38,506 nt of DNA from UBA5486 sp036744795 (GCA_036744795.1 DAIOHK010000022.1:1-38506), one strand, 5' to 3'. Numbered from the stretch's first letter, positions 16,871-25,298 are shown. Notes: generated by a model from the letters alone, not told the origin. Made by a program: numbers and translations.

Positions 16871-17854
16871 TTATTCCATTTCAAGTTTATTTATCTTATC
16901 GACCCGCAGTTGATGACGCCCACCTTCGAATTTACTAGTCAGATAGGCTTCGACAATTGTTTCAGCCAGTCCCGGACCAATAACCCGAGAACCCATAGCC
17001 AGGACATTACTGTCATTATGAGCTCTAGCCATCCGCGCTGAGAAAACATCATGGCAGAGCGCTGCCCTGATTCCCTTAATTTTGTTAGCAGCAATTGAAA
17101 CGCCAAGACCGGTTCCGCAGATGATAATACCCTGATCAAATTCTCCAGTTGCAACTGCTTTGGCAACTAAAGCAGCTTGATCAGGATAATCTACCGAGTC
17201 TGTAGAAAAAACACCAAAATCTTTAAAATTATACCCCTGGTTCTTAAGATACTTAGTAATTACTTCTTTTAACACGAAACCAGCATGATCTGAACCAATG
17301 GCAATCTTCATCTTCCTCCCCCCTTCCTGCTTAGAATGGCCATTAAACGGCTGCAATGAATTGACTAACTCTTTTAGATTCTCCCCAATTACCTCGGCAC
17401 AATCCCTATATACCTCCAGATTTTGTCCAAAAGGATCAGGAATATCTATACAAGATCCACTTCCTTTAGCAAGAAAATTAGGATTAGTTTTTTCCCTTGT
17501 TTTTATCTTGACAAACTCCCGTAACACAAAGAGCTTGTCTTTGAATTCAGGAAAAGCTTTTGCAATTTGATCTTTTTGAGCTGAAGTCATGGTTAATATT
17601 AAGTCAGAAGCTAATAATTCTTCTTTTTGCAGATTACGGGACTGGTGAGAAGAGAGATCCACCCCAAATTGGCGCATCACTTCTACGGCCTCTGGTGAAG
17701 CAGGAAAACCAGGTAAAGCATATATTCCTGCAGAAGAGACTTGTATTTCTGAAGCTGGAGCTCCCGATTCATCTAGCAATTTTCTTAACAAACCTGCCGC
17801 CATTGGGCTCCGACAAGTATTTCCAGTACAAACCAGAAGAATCTTTTTGAACAT
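16871..17854 (-). CDS. Protein-arginine phosphatase / ribose-5-phosphate isomerase B fusion
   Basis: A single 327-codon frame joins two enzymes that are usually separate neighbours (ywlE and rpiB). Residues 1-165 are a low-molecular-weight phosphatase with P-loop C9-TGNTC-R15-S and the DPF general acid (140-142). The threonine at residue 13 matches the Thr that gives YwlE its phosphoarginine specificity. Residues 182-327 are RpiB (MKIAIGSDHAG, IICGTGLGVSIAANKIKGIR, HNDSNVLAMGSRVIG). The linker is short (about 166-181). An internal ATG at 17311 has a strong ribosome site just upstream, so free RpiB could also be made. Its ATG at 17854 begins a transcript region after the H repeats. Confidence 0.88.
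   Translation of the reverse strand: MFKKILLVCTGNTCRSPMAAGLLRKLLDESGAPASEIQVSSAGIYALPGFPASPEAVEVMRQFGVDLSSHQSRNLQKEELLASDLILTMTSAQKDQIAKAFPEFKDKLFVLREFVKIKTREKTNPNFLAKGSGSCIDIPDPFGQNLEVYRDCAEVIGENLKELVNSLQPFNGHSKQEGGRKMKIAIGSDHAGFVLKEVITKYLKNQGYNFKDFGVFSTDSVDYPDQAALVAKAVATGEFDQGIIICGTGLGVSIAANKIKGIRAALCHDVFSARMARAHNDSNVLAMGSRVIGPGLAETIVEAYLTSKFEGGRHQLRVDKINKLEME
17309..17326 (-). promoter_or_regulatory. Internal ribosome site before the RpiB part
   Basis: On the minus strand GCAGGAAGGGGGGAAG immediately precedes ATG (17311). This codon is the first residue of the RpiB homology. The purine-rich run would bind the anti-Shine-Dalgarno sequence, so translation may restart here inside the fused frame. 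Confidence 0.6.
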
Positions 17855-17889
17855 TTCTACCCCCTACTTAGAAAATGCCTCTGTCGCTT

Positions 17890-18046
17890 GTCGACTCACC
17901 TGGTCTTTGAATTTTCATCACTTCGTTGTGCTGGTGGTAGACCAGCGTGAGCGACTACCTAGAGAATGCCTTTGAGGTTTGTCGACTCACCCGGTTTTTG
18001 ATTTTAATCACTGCGTGATGTTAAGGTAACCGGCATGAGCGACTAC
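17890..18046 (+). repeat. Two tandem H hairpin units
   Basis: Unit 1 (17890-17958) has CACCTGGTCT paired with AGACCAGCGTG. Unit 2 (17981-18046) has CACCCGGTT paired with AACCGGCATG. Both start GTCGACTCAC and end GAGCGACTAC. Each has a bulged A in the left arm and a bulged C in the right arm. The T-A pair replacing a C-G pair in unit 1 is compensatory. The spacer contains AGAGAATGCCTTTG, also present in heptad elements. Unit 2 supplies the stop codon of the DUF3108-like gene. Confidence 0.85.
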
Positions 18047-18789
18047 CTCCTAATCTCCACTAAACGAGAGGTTAAAGTTCCAAATTTCTCATGTGCGACA
18101 ATCTTTAAAGGATAAGCTTTTTCATCTGTAGAAAACCAGACTGAAATTCGTGAAACTGGATCCTCAATAAAATCTGCCATCATATAATTGGATAAAGCCC
18201 TGATCTTTTCCTGCCCTTTATATTGAAAACTTACTGGAAGGGGTCCTTTAGGGGATAAATAATAAAATTGATATTGATCATTCTTCCACGGCCGTCCCCG
18301 TAGGTAGTATATAAGAGAGAGGCTCTCTAGTAAAGGCTGGTTTACTTGTAAAAAGGTTTTTTTCTCTGCTTTTCCATCTCTAATTATCGTCTTTTCTACC
18401 CTCTCATCCTCTAATACAAATACATACTCTTCGATCCATGATTTATCTTTCTCCGTTATCCTTTTTCTTAAGTATATTGGTGTTAAAGTTTTTGCATCCA
18501 AAAATAAATCTCCACTCTCCTGGTAAGAAAAGAGAAAGGAATAAGCGGCATAACTTCTTAAATCCATATGGATACAAAGGATAGAGCGATCTTTAAACGT
18601 AGTTTCACCAATAATACTTAAGATCTGTTCCCCGATTGGCAATCCCTTCACATATACCTGGTATTTCAGTCTTTCACCCGGCACTATTTGAGTTTCCTCT
18701 GTAAGACCAGGTATGCTAAAGTAAAACAGGAAAAGAATCAAACCCAAAAATAGAGGCCATACCCATTTTCTATTGGCAGCTTCTTTCAT
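18043..18789 (-). CDS. DUF3108-like secreted or anchored protein
   Basis: About 248 residues with an N-terminal hydrophobic segment (WVWPLFLGLILFLFYFSIPG), probably a signal anchor, then a beta-rich domain resembling DUF3108 (GERLKYQVYVKGLPIGEQILS near the start, SVWFSTDEKAYPLKI near the end). Function is unknown; the family is predicted to be outside the cytoplasmic membrane. An upstream extension of 12 codons is open, but ATG at 18789 has GGAGGAG at good spacing and shares one base with the sua5 stop, giving tight coupling. The TAG stop lies inside the end of an H repeat unit, so the repeat may have set the present C-terminus. Confidence 0.75.
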   Translation of the reverse strand: MKEAANRKWVWPLFLGLILFLFYFSIPGLTEETQIVPGERLKYQVYVKGLPIGEQILSIIGETTFKDRSILCIHMDLRSYAAYSFLFSYQESGDLFLDAKTLTPIYLRKRITEKDKSWIEEYVFVLEDERVEKTIIRDGKAEKKTFLQVNQPLLESLSLIYYLRGRPWKNDQYQFYYLSPKGPLPVSFQYKGQEKIRALSNYMMADFIEDPVSRISVWFSTDEKAYPLKIVAHEKFGTLTSRLVEIRR

Positions 18790-19853
18790 TAAATCTCCTC
18801 CACTTTCCCCCCTGACGCTTTCCATAACCGGTTGTATACAGCCTCTCCTAAACCGATCCGCGGGGGAGCAACCGCATATATATATTCCACTCCTATCTCA
18901 TCACTTAATCGTAAAAGGTAAAATAGTCTTTCTGCACCTTCTTCCGGATGAGACCTTGTGCCCAAAGAAAAGAAATGTAAGCCGGGTAATTCATAATAAG
19001 ATCGATCTTCATCATAAGCTAAAATCCCAATTTTCTTCCCTGCTTTTAAATCCTCCTCTACTTTTTCCGACAAAATTCTATTTATTTTTTCCTGAGGTCC
19101 GGAATATAAACAAAGTGGAGCCTTTGGGGCATAATGACGATATTTCATTCCCGGGGCTAAGGGCCGTTTAACATTGGTAAACTGGGGAGCTTCTACTCCA
19201 CCTTTTCCAAAAACCCCTTCTAACATCTCTAGGGTAACTCCCCCCGGGCGCAAGATTCGTGGGCGGGGACTGGTTAGATCTAATACAGTTGATTCTAATC
19301 CTACCCCCGTAGCCCCGGCATCAAGAATCATCTCAATTTTACCATTAAGATCTGAGATCACATGGCTCCCCCTAGTCGGACTGGGCCGTCCAGAGAGATT
19401 GGCACTAGGTGCGGCCACTGGAATTTTGGTTTTTCTTAACATCTCCAAGGCAACAGGATGGGCCGGAACTCGGACCGCGACTGTCGGAAGGCCGGCTGTT
19501 ACCTCTGGAGGAATGGTCTCCTTTTTCGGGAGAATCATAGTTAGAGGACCCGGCCAAAACTTTTTGGCTAATACTAAAGCTCGCTCAGGAACTTCTAAGA
19601 CAATCTCAGATAGTTGTTCCCAAGTATAGAGATGAGTTATTAAAGGGTTGTCTCCTGGTCGTCCCTTAACAGTGAAGATTCTTTTAAGCCCATCTCTATT
19701 ATTTATACATGCTCCTAAACCATAGACCGTCTCTGTAGGAAAGGCAACTAGTCCCCCCTGGCGAAGAATATCCGCGGCTTTTTCTAAATATTGTTCTTCT
19801 GGAGCATTAGGGTTAATCTTAATTATTTCTGTAATCATTTCTGTTTTTAACAT
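18789..19853 (-). CDS. sua5: L-threonylcarbamoyladenylate synthase
   Basis: Makes threonylcarbamoyl-AMP from threonine, bicarbonate and ATP, for the t6A37 modification of ANN-decoding tRNAs. The long form of 354 residues has an N-terminal YrdC/TsaC domain (GGLVAFPTETVYGLGA, KGRPGDNPLITHL, PSANLSGRPSPT, GLESTVLDL) and a C-terminal Sua5 domain joined by a linker with PGMKYRHYAPKAPL. The ATG has GAAGGTG upstream. It leads a run in which the DUF3108-like gene overlaps it by one base; the phosphatase/RpiB gene follows after the H repeats. Confidence 0.95.
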   Translation of the reverse strand: MLKTEMITEIIKINPNAPEEQYLEKAADILRQGGLVAFPTETVYGLGACINNRDGLKRIFTVKGRPGDNPLITHLYTWEQLSEIVLEVPERALVLAKKFWPGPLTMILPKKETIPPEVTAGLPTVAVRVPAHPVALEMLRKTKIPVAAPSANLSGRPSPTRGSHVISDLNGKIEMILDAGATGVGLESTVLDLTSPRPRILRPGGVTLEMLEGVFGKGGVEAPQFTNVKRPLAPGMKYRHYAPKAPLCLYSGPQEKINRILSEKVEEDLKAGKKIGILAYDEDRSYYELPGLHFFSLGTRSHPEEGAERLFYLLRLSDEIGVEYIYAVAPPRIGLGEAVYNRLWKASGGKVEEI

Positions 19854-19991
19854 GTCTTCACCTTCAAGTATTTCCTTTTTACAAGTATTTCCAGTACAAT
19901 TATTGAACTTAGAAGAGATAAATAGGATAATCAGATTTAGTTCAATCTAAGGGTAATTCAATTTGTTGAAAACTTCTCTTTAAAGAAAAGG

Positions 19992-20032
19992 ACTCCTCTT
20001 TTCAAAATGAAAATACTCTTTAAAAGAGGAGT
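19992..20032. other. Perfect 11-bp stem-loop upstream of the CPBP gene
   Basis: ACTCCTCTTTT (19992-20002) and AAAAGAGGAGT (20022-20032) are perfect complements with a 19-nt loop. It lies in the 295-nt spacer between the divergent sua5 and CPBP genes. There is no U-tract on the plus strand. It may be a regulator site or a leader structure. No other element was recognised in this spacer. Confidence 0.5.
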
Positions 20033-20148
20033 AAAATATCCGTCTGTCTAATTCTTTAATAATACCGGTTTTTATAGAATAATCGAAGTAATGTTGCTTC
20101 TTGTGTAATAAAATGGAATTTTGTAAGAGATAAGCGAGGTCTTTATTA

Positions 20149-21069
20149 ATGAAGAAACAACCACTATTCCTTAAAATTCAACGTTTTTTTCGTCCAATTT
20201 GGATCATATGTATAGTCAGTCTTCTATATTTTTTTAACCAACTGGTTCTCTTTTTTGTACTGAAATCAATTGCCAAATTATTTAATTTACAGTGGAAGAT
20301 CGGAGAAACCACGGGTAATTTTCTGTTTCCGGATTTTCTCACTTACCTTCTATTAGGGCTGCTTCCTTTAATTCTTGCTTTATATTTGACTGAAAAATTT
20401 ATCTTCCGACAGCAGTTTATTCCCAGGTCATTTCTACCCCATTCTTTTATGGCAAAAGATATCTGTTTTGGTCTACTCTTAGGCCCTTTTTTGTTTTCTC
20501 TGCTTTTTCTAGCATTTAAAAGGGCTGGATGGGTTAGCATCAACACCGAGTATACTACATCTTCTATACAAAATTCGGCTTTTTTATGGATGGTATTAAC
20601 TTTTATAGTTTCGGCTTTTTTTGAAGAGATTATGAACCGTGGTTTTCACCTCCCGGTCTTGGCTTCCAGCTGGGGCCTTCCTGCGGGAATCGCCTTTTCC
20701 GCTTTCTTTTTCAGCCTTGAGCATCTTGGTAACCCCCATATTAACTTTATCGGTTTATTTGGAATTATGGGTGCCGGAGTTATGTTTGCTACTGCTTATC
20801 TTGTAACCGGTTCCCTCTATTTCCCAGTCTGTTTGCATTTTAGTTGGAACCTCTCACAAGCACTTTTCGGATTTAAAGTAAGTGGTTTCTCTCTTCCCTC
20901 CCTAATTTCTTTGGAAATTAAGGGGCCTTCCCTCTGGACCGGGGGCGAATTCGGTCCTGAAGGAGGGCTGGCTGGGATTATCTTAATGCTTGTCGGTACC
21001 TGGTTAACCTGGCTTTATGGAAAATACCGCTATAAAAACCGGTCAGTTCCCAGACAAAAGCAAAATTGA
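20149..21069 (+). CDS. CPBP family intramembrane metalloprotease
   Basis: A 306-residue polytopic protein of the CPBP (Abi/CAAX protease, bacteriocin-processing) family. About eight hydrophobic segments are present. The catalytic motifs are in order: EEIMNR (E159, E160, R164), FSLEH (H192) and HFSWN (H230). Substrates are unknown; relatives process peptides or confer bacteriocin immunity. The ATG has GCGAGGT upstream. It is a single gene flanked by divergent sua5 and by a terminator shared with convergent cysS. Confidence 0.88.
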   Translation: MKKQPLFLKIQRFFRPIWIICIVSLLYFFNQLVLFFVLKSIAKLFNLQWKIGETTGNFLFPDFLTYLLLGLLPLILALYLTEKFIFRQQFIPRSFLPHSFMAKDICFGLLLGPFLFSLLFLAFKRAGWVSINTEYTTSSIQNSAFLWMVLTFIVSAFFEEIMNRGFHLPVLASSWGLPAGIAFSAFFFSLEHLGNPHINFIGLFGIMGAGVMFATAYLVTGSLYFPVCLHFSWNLSQALFGFKVSGFSLPSLISLEIKGPSLWTGGEFGPEGGLAGIILMLVGTWLTWLYGKYRYKNRSVPRQKQN

Positions 21070-21112
21070 TAAATTTTAAATCATAGTAAGAAGCATAGTG
21101 AAAAACAAAGTT

Positions 21113-21145
21113 AAAACCAGGGGTACCCTAAGTCCCCCTGGTTTT
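21113..21145. terminator. Bidirectional terminator between CPBP and cysS
   Basis: AAAACCAGGGG (21113-21123) and CCCCTGGTTTT (21135-21145) form an 11-bp stem with U-tracts on both strands. It lies between convergent genes. Confidence 0.9.
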
Positions 21146-21170
21146 ATTGTTTAAAAGGAAAGAGAGTAAA

Positions 21171-22604
21171 CTATTCCCTTCTCCATCTTACCCCTTGTGG
21201 GGTATCTTCCAAGATGATACCCTGTTCCTGTAATGAATCTCTAATCGCATCAGCAGTTTTGAAATCTTTATTAGCTCTTGCTTCCTGGCGCTGATCAATT
21301 AATTCACTAATCTGATCATCAGAAAGGCTTCCAGTTTGTGAATCTTGTTCAAACCAGATCCCTAAAACTGCTCCCAACTCCTCTAGCAGGGATAAAGCCT
21401 CCCGTAAAGCCTGTTGATTACCTGTAGTCAGCTTGAAGTCCGTAGCAAATGCCCATTTGTTTACTTCCCGTACTAGTTCATAAAGCACGCCCAAAGCCAA
21501 AGCCGTATTAAAATCATCCTCCATAGCTTCAATAAAGCGTTTTTTGCAATCTGTAACTAGCCCGGTAATCTTCTCCGCTTGGTCACCACCCTGGCCTATG
21601 GTTTCGGTAGATAATAAATGTTTCCAGTTTTCTTTGGCTATTTCTAAACGTTCGAGGCCACGGGCGGCAGCATGTAATTCTTCCTCACCAAAGCTTAATG
21701 GATTCCGATAATGAGTTCCCAACAGCCAAAACCTGACAACTTTAGGGGAAAATTCTTCACAAGCTTCCCTAATTGTTACAACATTACCCAAGGATTTAGA
21801 CATTTTATCACCGCTCATCGTAATAAAAGCCGAATGTAGCCAGTACCGGACAAAAGGTTTGGTGCCGCAGTAAGCTTCAGCCTGGGCAATCTCATTTTCA
21901 TGATGGGGAAAGATTAAATCCGTACCCCCGCCATGAAAATCAAAACCAGCTCCTAGATACTTCAGAGACATTGCTGAACATTCAATATGCCAGCCCGGAC
22001 GACCTTTTCCCCATGGTGAATCCCAGGAAGGTTCACCGGGTTTGGCAGCCTTCCAAAGAGCAAAATCCATTGGATTCTGTTTTCGATCATCCACATCCAC
22101 TCTTGCCCCACTAAGCATCTCATCAATCTGGCGTCTTGAGAGTTTCCCGTATTCGGGGAAAGTATCAATAGCGAAAAAAACATCTCCATCAATAACATAA
22201 GCATGATTTTTTTCTACCAAACCCTCTACAATCTGGATAATCTCTTTAATATGTTCAGAAACTTTAGGATATTGGTCAGCCGGTTCTATACCAAGTGCCG
22301 CCAGATCTTCAAGATAAATCCGGGAATACTCAGCTGAGAGTTCTAATGGTTCTTTCCCAATTTGTTGGGCACGAAAGACAATCTTATCATCAACATCTGT
22401 AAAATTTTGAACCAGATAGACTTGGTAACCACGGTAACGAAGGAACCGGCGTATACAATCCCAAATCACAGGAGGCCTGGCATTTCCAATATGTGCATAA
22501 TTATAGGGAGTAACACCGCAAACGTAAATACTAACTTTTTCGGACTCTCTAGGAATAAATTCCTCCTTTTTCTGGGTAAGAGTGTTGAATACTGTAATCG
22601 CCAT
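21171..22604 (-). CDS. cysS: Cysteinyl-tRNA synthetase
   Basis: Charges tRNA-Cys. A class I synthetase of 477 residues with the HIGH-like motif HIGN (38-41), KMSKS (GDKMSKSLGNV), the zinc ligand C29 and the zinc-site segment WHIECSAMS. The DALR-like C-terminal domain (NTALALGVLYELV onward) is complete. The ATG has AAGGAGG about 10 nt upstream. It is about 100 nt downstream of the serine acetyltransferase gene and shares the T-box-controlled transcript, so charging capacity and cysteine synthesis respond together to uncharged tRNA-Cys. Confidence 0.97.
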   Translation of the reverse strand: MAITVFNTLTQKKEEFIPRESEKVSIYVCGVTPYNYAHIGNARPPVIWDCIRRFLRYRGYQVYLVQNFTDVDDKIVFRAQQIGKEPLELSAEYSRIYLEDLAALGIEPADQYPKVSEHIKEIIQIVEGLVEKNHAYVIDGDVFFAIDTFPEYGKLSRRQIDEMLSGARVDVDDRKQNPMDFALWKAAKPGEPSWDSPWGKGRPGWHIECSAMSLKYLGAGFDFHGGGTDLIFPHHENEIAQAEAYCGTKPFVRYWLHSAFITMSGDKMSKSLGNVVTIREACEEFSPKVVRFWLLGTHYRNPLSFGEEELHAAARGLERLEIAKENWKHLLSTETIGQGGDQAEKITGLVTDCKKRFIEAMEDDFNTALALGVLYELVREVNKWAFATDFKLTTGNQQALREALSLLEELGAVLGIWFEQDSQTGSLSDDQISELIDQRQEARANKDFKTADAIRDSLQEQGIILEDTPQGVRWRRE

Positions 22605-22702
22605 TACTAAAAAACCTCCTTAAACAAACAAAGCTATTATTTTTTGGAAAAAACCATGGTATGAGTTTTCTTCTAGACCTTATCTGAAAATTATTTACAA
22701 TC

Positions 22703-23353
22703 TTATTGTGCTTCTCTCCTTCTTTCCTTAGCAAACTGCTCCTCAAGCGCCTGAACTTGTTTTTGTAATTGTTCACATATGGATAATATTGGATCAGGTA
22801 GTTTACCATGTTCCAAATCAGGGAGACCCACCCTTACTCCATCTTGAACTACTATTCTTCCTGGAACACCAACTACTGTCGAATTAGCAGGTACTGGTTT
22901 TATTACTACTGCCCCAGCTCCAATCTTTGCATTATCTCCAATCTTAATTGAGCCTAGTACCTTAGCACCAGCAGCAATAATTACATTATTTCCAATGGTC
23001 GGATGGCGTTTCCCTTTCTCTTTTCCGGTTCCACCAAGAGTAACCCCCTGATAAATAGTGACATTATTCCCAATTTCCGCAGTTTCGCCGATTACCACGC
23101 CCATTCCATGATCAATAAAAAGTCCTTTACCGATTTTAGCTCCTGGGTGAATCTCAATCCCTGTAAAGAACCGGGATATTTGTGAAATTATTCGGGCCAA
23201 CAAAAATAATTTATGCTTATAAAACCAGTGGGCAATCCGGTACGCGATTAAGGCATGAAAACCTGGGTAACAAAGAATAACCTCCCATATGCTTCTCGCA
23301 GCAGGATCACGCTGGAAAACCGCTTTTATCTCTTCTCTTATTAATAAAAACAT
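22703..23353 (-). CDS. cysE: Serine O-acetyltransferase
   Basis: Makes O-acetylserine from serine and acetyl-CoA, the first step of cysteine synthesis. The short 216-residue form, as in Firmicutes, has an N-terminal helical domain (1-60) and a left-handed beta-helix of hexapeptide repeats (EIHPGAKIGKGLFIDHGMGVVIGE, GVTLGGTGKEKGKRHPTIG in shortened view). The catalytic DHG and the GGTGKEKGKRHP loop are present. The ATG has GGAGGTG upstream. It is the first gene after a cysteine T-box leader. Confidence 0.95.
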   Translation of the reverse strand: MFLLIREEIKAVFQRDPAARSIWEVILCYPGFHALIAYRIAHWFYKHKLFLLARIISQISRFFTGIEIHPGAKIGKGLFIDHGMGVVIGETAEIGNNVTIYQGVTLGGTGKEKGKRHPTIGNNVIIAAGAKVLGSIKIGDNAKIGAGAVVIKPVPANSTVVGVPGRIVVQDGVRVGLPDLEHGKLPDPILSICEQLQKQVQALEEQFAKERRREAQ

Positions 23354-23402
23354 CTCTTTTCACCTCCACGGTTGATAAGTTCCTAACCGCTGTAAACGGG
23401 TA

Positions 23403-23686
23403 ATAAAAAAAGCTCCATCTCCTTCCAGAGGCGAAGCTTTTTCGCGGTTCCACTCTGTTTGGGTCAGAAGCCATTCCAAGGCTAGTAACCCCACTTAAAA
23501 TTAGCGCTGTAACGGGCGCTCCCGTTAAAGCCTACTTCTCTTTCGGCCCACCGCTCCGGGGTGCATTTCGCTCTGGATTCCGGAAGGGTGCTTCCAGCCA
23601 ATGGCATCCTCTCTCTGACCTTCCACCAAAGTTACTCTCCCCATCACTGCATTTGTGAAATATACGACTCGAATTTATATTTTCTT
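23403..23686 (-). ncRNA. Cysteine T-box leader of cysE-cysS
   Basis: A tRNA-sensing leader. The conserved T-box AGAGTGGAACCGCG lies at 23443-23456 and would pair with the free CCA end of uncharged tRNA. Stem I contains the AGTA-type GAGAGTAA segment near 23633-23640 and GGCTGGAAG near 23590-23600. The specifier position GAAA-TGC-ACC has UGC at 23563-23565, a cysteine codon, which agrees with the genes controlled. A terminator stem at 23405-23441 ends in a run of U residues. The antiterminator would use the T-box strand instead. Confidence 0.93.
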
Positions 23687-23692
23687 TATCTA

Positions 23693-23722
23693 ATTATATG
23701 CGTTAGATTAGAAGGGTGTCAA
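23693..23722 (-). promoter_or_regulatory. SigA promoter of the T-box operon
   Basis: On the minus strand TTGACA (23717-23722) and TATAAT (23693-23698) are separated by 18 nt. Both hexamers are perfect consensus. The predicted start of transcription is near 23686. Confidence 0.88.
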
Positions 23723-23737
23723 TATCAATTAACTAGA

Positions 23738-23809
23738 GAAAATTACATAATCGCTTTAAGGCTTTATTCAGCCACAATAAAATGATTAATAATTGAATTA
23801 TGTAATTCC
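23738..23809. repeat. Small inverted-repeat element E2
   Basis: GAAAATTACATAAT (23738-23751) and ATTATGTAATTCC (23797-23809) contain a perfect 11-bp inverted repeat. The right end, read inward, GGAATTACATAATT, resembles the ends of E1 and E5. It lies just upstream of the T-box operon promoter and past the end of the TtcA-like gene. Confidence 0.5.
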
Positions 23810-23845
23810 TAAAATATTTAAAGTATCCAATTTCTTAAACTACAA

Positions 23846-24595
23846 TTAATTCCGATGGTTCCCCAAATTTATTTCCGGAGGCCAAAGCTCGACTGGCCTG
23901 CCTTCTCTCATTGCCTTAGCTAAATTTGGGTAAACCCATGGATTTTCACGGGACAGTTCGGAAATTAATTCTTTAACTTTCTGCCGGTAAGTAAATCCAT
24001 CATAAGGACAATCGGGTGAAACGGGATTAAAATGTATAAACTGTTGAGCATCAATAATTTCTTTTTCTCTTAAATAAACCAGCGGACGAATTACAGTAAT
24101 CCCGGAACGGTCTAAATAAGTTAGAGGTAAAAAAGTCTGAATCTGTCCGGAATAAATGATACTCATTAAAAAGGTTTCTACTGCATCATCATGATGATGA
24201 GCCAGTGCTACCTTGTTAAATCCATGCTCAGATGCAAATCTATTTAGAGCAGCACGACGAAGATAAGAACAGCGGGCACAAGGGGTTCTTTCTTCCTGAA
24301 CAGACTGGGCAATTTTCGTCTGGTAAAAATAAAACTTTAGATCAAGTCCTGAGCAGAAATTCTCTAAAGAAGTAGGGTTAAGTCCTTGCCCAAAACCTAA
24401 ATCAATCGTTAGAACTGCCAGGTCCGCCTGTATTATCCTATGCTTAACAAGTAAAGCTAAGGCATAACAAAGAAAGGCACTGTCTTTTCCTCCGGAAAAA
24501 CCTATTAAAATCCGATCTCCAGGAGTAATTAACTCAAATTCACGGATAGCTCTTAGTATTTTTTGGTTATATGTTTTTGGTAGTGAATATCTCAT
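23846..24595 (-). CDS. TtcA-like tRNA 2-thiocytidine synthetase family protein
   Basis: A PP-loop ATPase of the TtcA/TtuA class that thiolates tRNA bases with an iron-sulfur cluster. The PP-loop SGGKDS follows LITPGDRILIGF. The cysteine pair CARC (in RTPCARCSYLRRAAL) and the HHHDDAVETFLM motif are family features; a third candidate cysteine is in SPDCPYDG near the C-terminus. An open frame reaches GTG 24631, directly after the fur stop, with no ribosome site. ATG at 24595 has AGGA upstream and fits homologue starts. It is downstream of fur and probably cotranscribed. Which base it modifies (C32 or another) cannot be told. Confidence 0.85.
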   Translation of the reverse strand: MRYSLPKTYNQKILRAIREFELITPGDRILIGFSGGKDSAFLCYALALLVKHRIIQADLAVLTIDLGFGQGLNPTSLENFCSGLDLKFYFYQTKIAQSVQEERTPCARCSYLRRAALNRFASEHGFNKVALAHHHDDAVETFLMSIIYSGQIQTFLPLTYLDRSGITVIRPLVYLREKEIIDAQQFIHFNPVSPDCPYDGFTYRQKVKELISELSRENPWVYPNLAKAMREGRPVELWPPEINLGNHRN

Positions 24596-24631
24596 CCCAG
24601 ATTCATTCCTAATATTTGAACTGTAGTCCAC

Positions 24632-25087
24632 TTAAATAATCTGGTGCGTATTTTTTTCTTTGTTCGAACAATGAGAACAATAACCATAAAATTTCAAAAG
24701 ATGACCAACAATAGAGAATCCATGTTCTTTAGAGATCACTTCCTCTACTTCTTCCAGAAGGTTATCATTAAATTCAATAATTTTTCCACATTTTAAACAA
24801 ACAAGATGATGATGATGAGTTTGACTCTCTAATTCATAGCGGCTATACCCTTCCTCAAAATTCATTTCGTTTATTATCTTCTCAGTACTTAATAAATCAA
24901 GGGTTCGATAAACCGTAGCCATCCCAATCTCTGGGTGAGCCCTTCTCACCATTACATAAATATCTTCTGCAGCCAAATGTTGGTTAGGGTTTTCTAGTAA
25001 AATTTTTATAATAGCTTCCCTTTGAGGGGTTAGCCTATATCCCTTTCTCCGTAATGATTCCCTAATTTCAGTAATTTTTTCCCTCAA
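24632..25087 (-). CDS. Fur family transcriptional regulator
   Basis: A metal-dependent repressor of about 151 residues. The winged helix has RKGYRLTPQREAIIKILL and GMATVYRTLDLL. The regulatory HHHHLVCLKCGKIIEF site and two CxxC pairs (CLKC and CSHC) for structural zinc are present. The sequence fits the Fur branch better than PerR or Zur but this is not certain. An open frame begins at GTG 25096; TTG at 25087 is preferred because GAGGTG lies 6 nt before it. The 3' end abuts the TtcA-like gene. An AT-rich inverted-repeat element occupies the upstream region, so the promoter may lie within it. No classical Fur box was recognised. Confidence 0.9.
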   Translation of the reverse strand: MREKITEIRESLRRKGYRLTPQREAIIKILLENPNQHLAAEDIYVMVRRAHPEIGMATVYRTLDLLSTEKIINEMNFEEGYSRYELESQTHHHHLVCLKCGKIIEFNDNLLEEVEEVISKEHGFSIVGHLLKFYGYCSHCSNKEKNTHQII

Positions 25088-25107
25088 TGTTTTCACCTCT
25101 AACAGTA

Positions 25108-25166
25108 TTAAGAAATTGCCTACTTAATAAAATACTCTTAAATTATCTCTATAGGCAATTTCCTCA
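25108..25166. repeat. Small inverted-repeat element E3 upstream of fur
   Basis: GAAATTGCCTA (25112-25122) and TAGGCAATTTC (25152-25162) are a perfect 11-bp inverted repeat with a 29-nt spacer. The outer right end reads TTGAGGAAATTGCC inward, the consensus of this family. It sits within 25 nt of the fur start, where the promoter is expected. Confidence 0.6.
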
Positions 25167-25298
25167 AGTATCGCTATTTATTAAATTAATTGCTGAAAAA
25201 TTGTTTTGCCTAAGATTATCATATCTCTAAACGCAAATCAATCTTTGTAAAATATATATAATCATATTGTAATCAAGATGAAATGTATTGGCGTTTTT

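Noticed and set aside
23561..23785. A 74-codon plus-strand open frame
   Set aside because: It is antisense to the T-box leader and its promoter.
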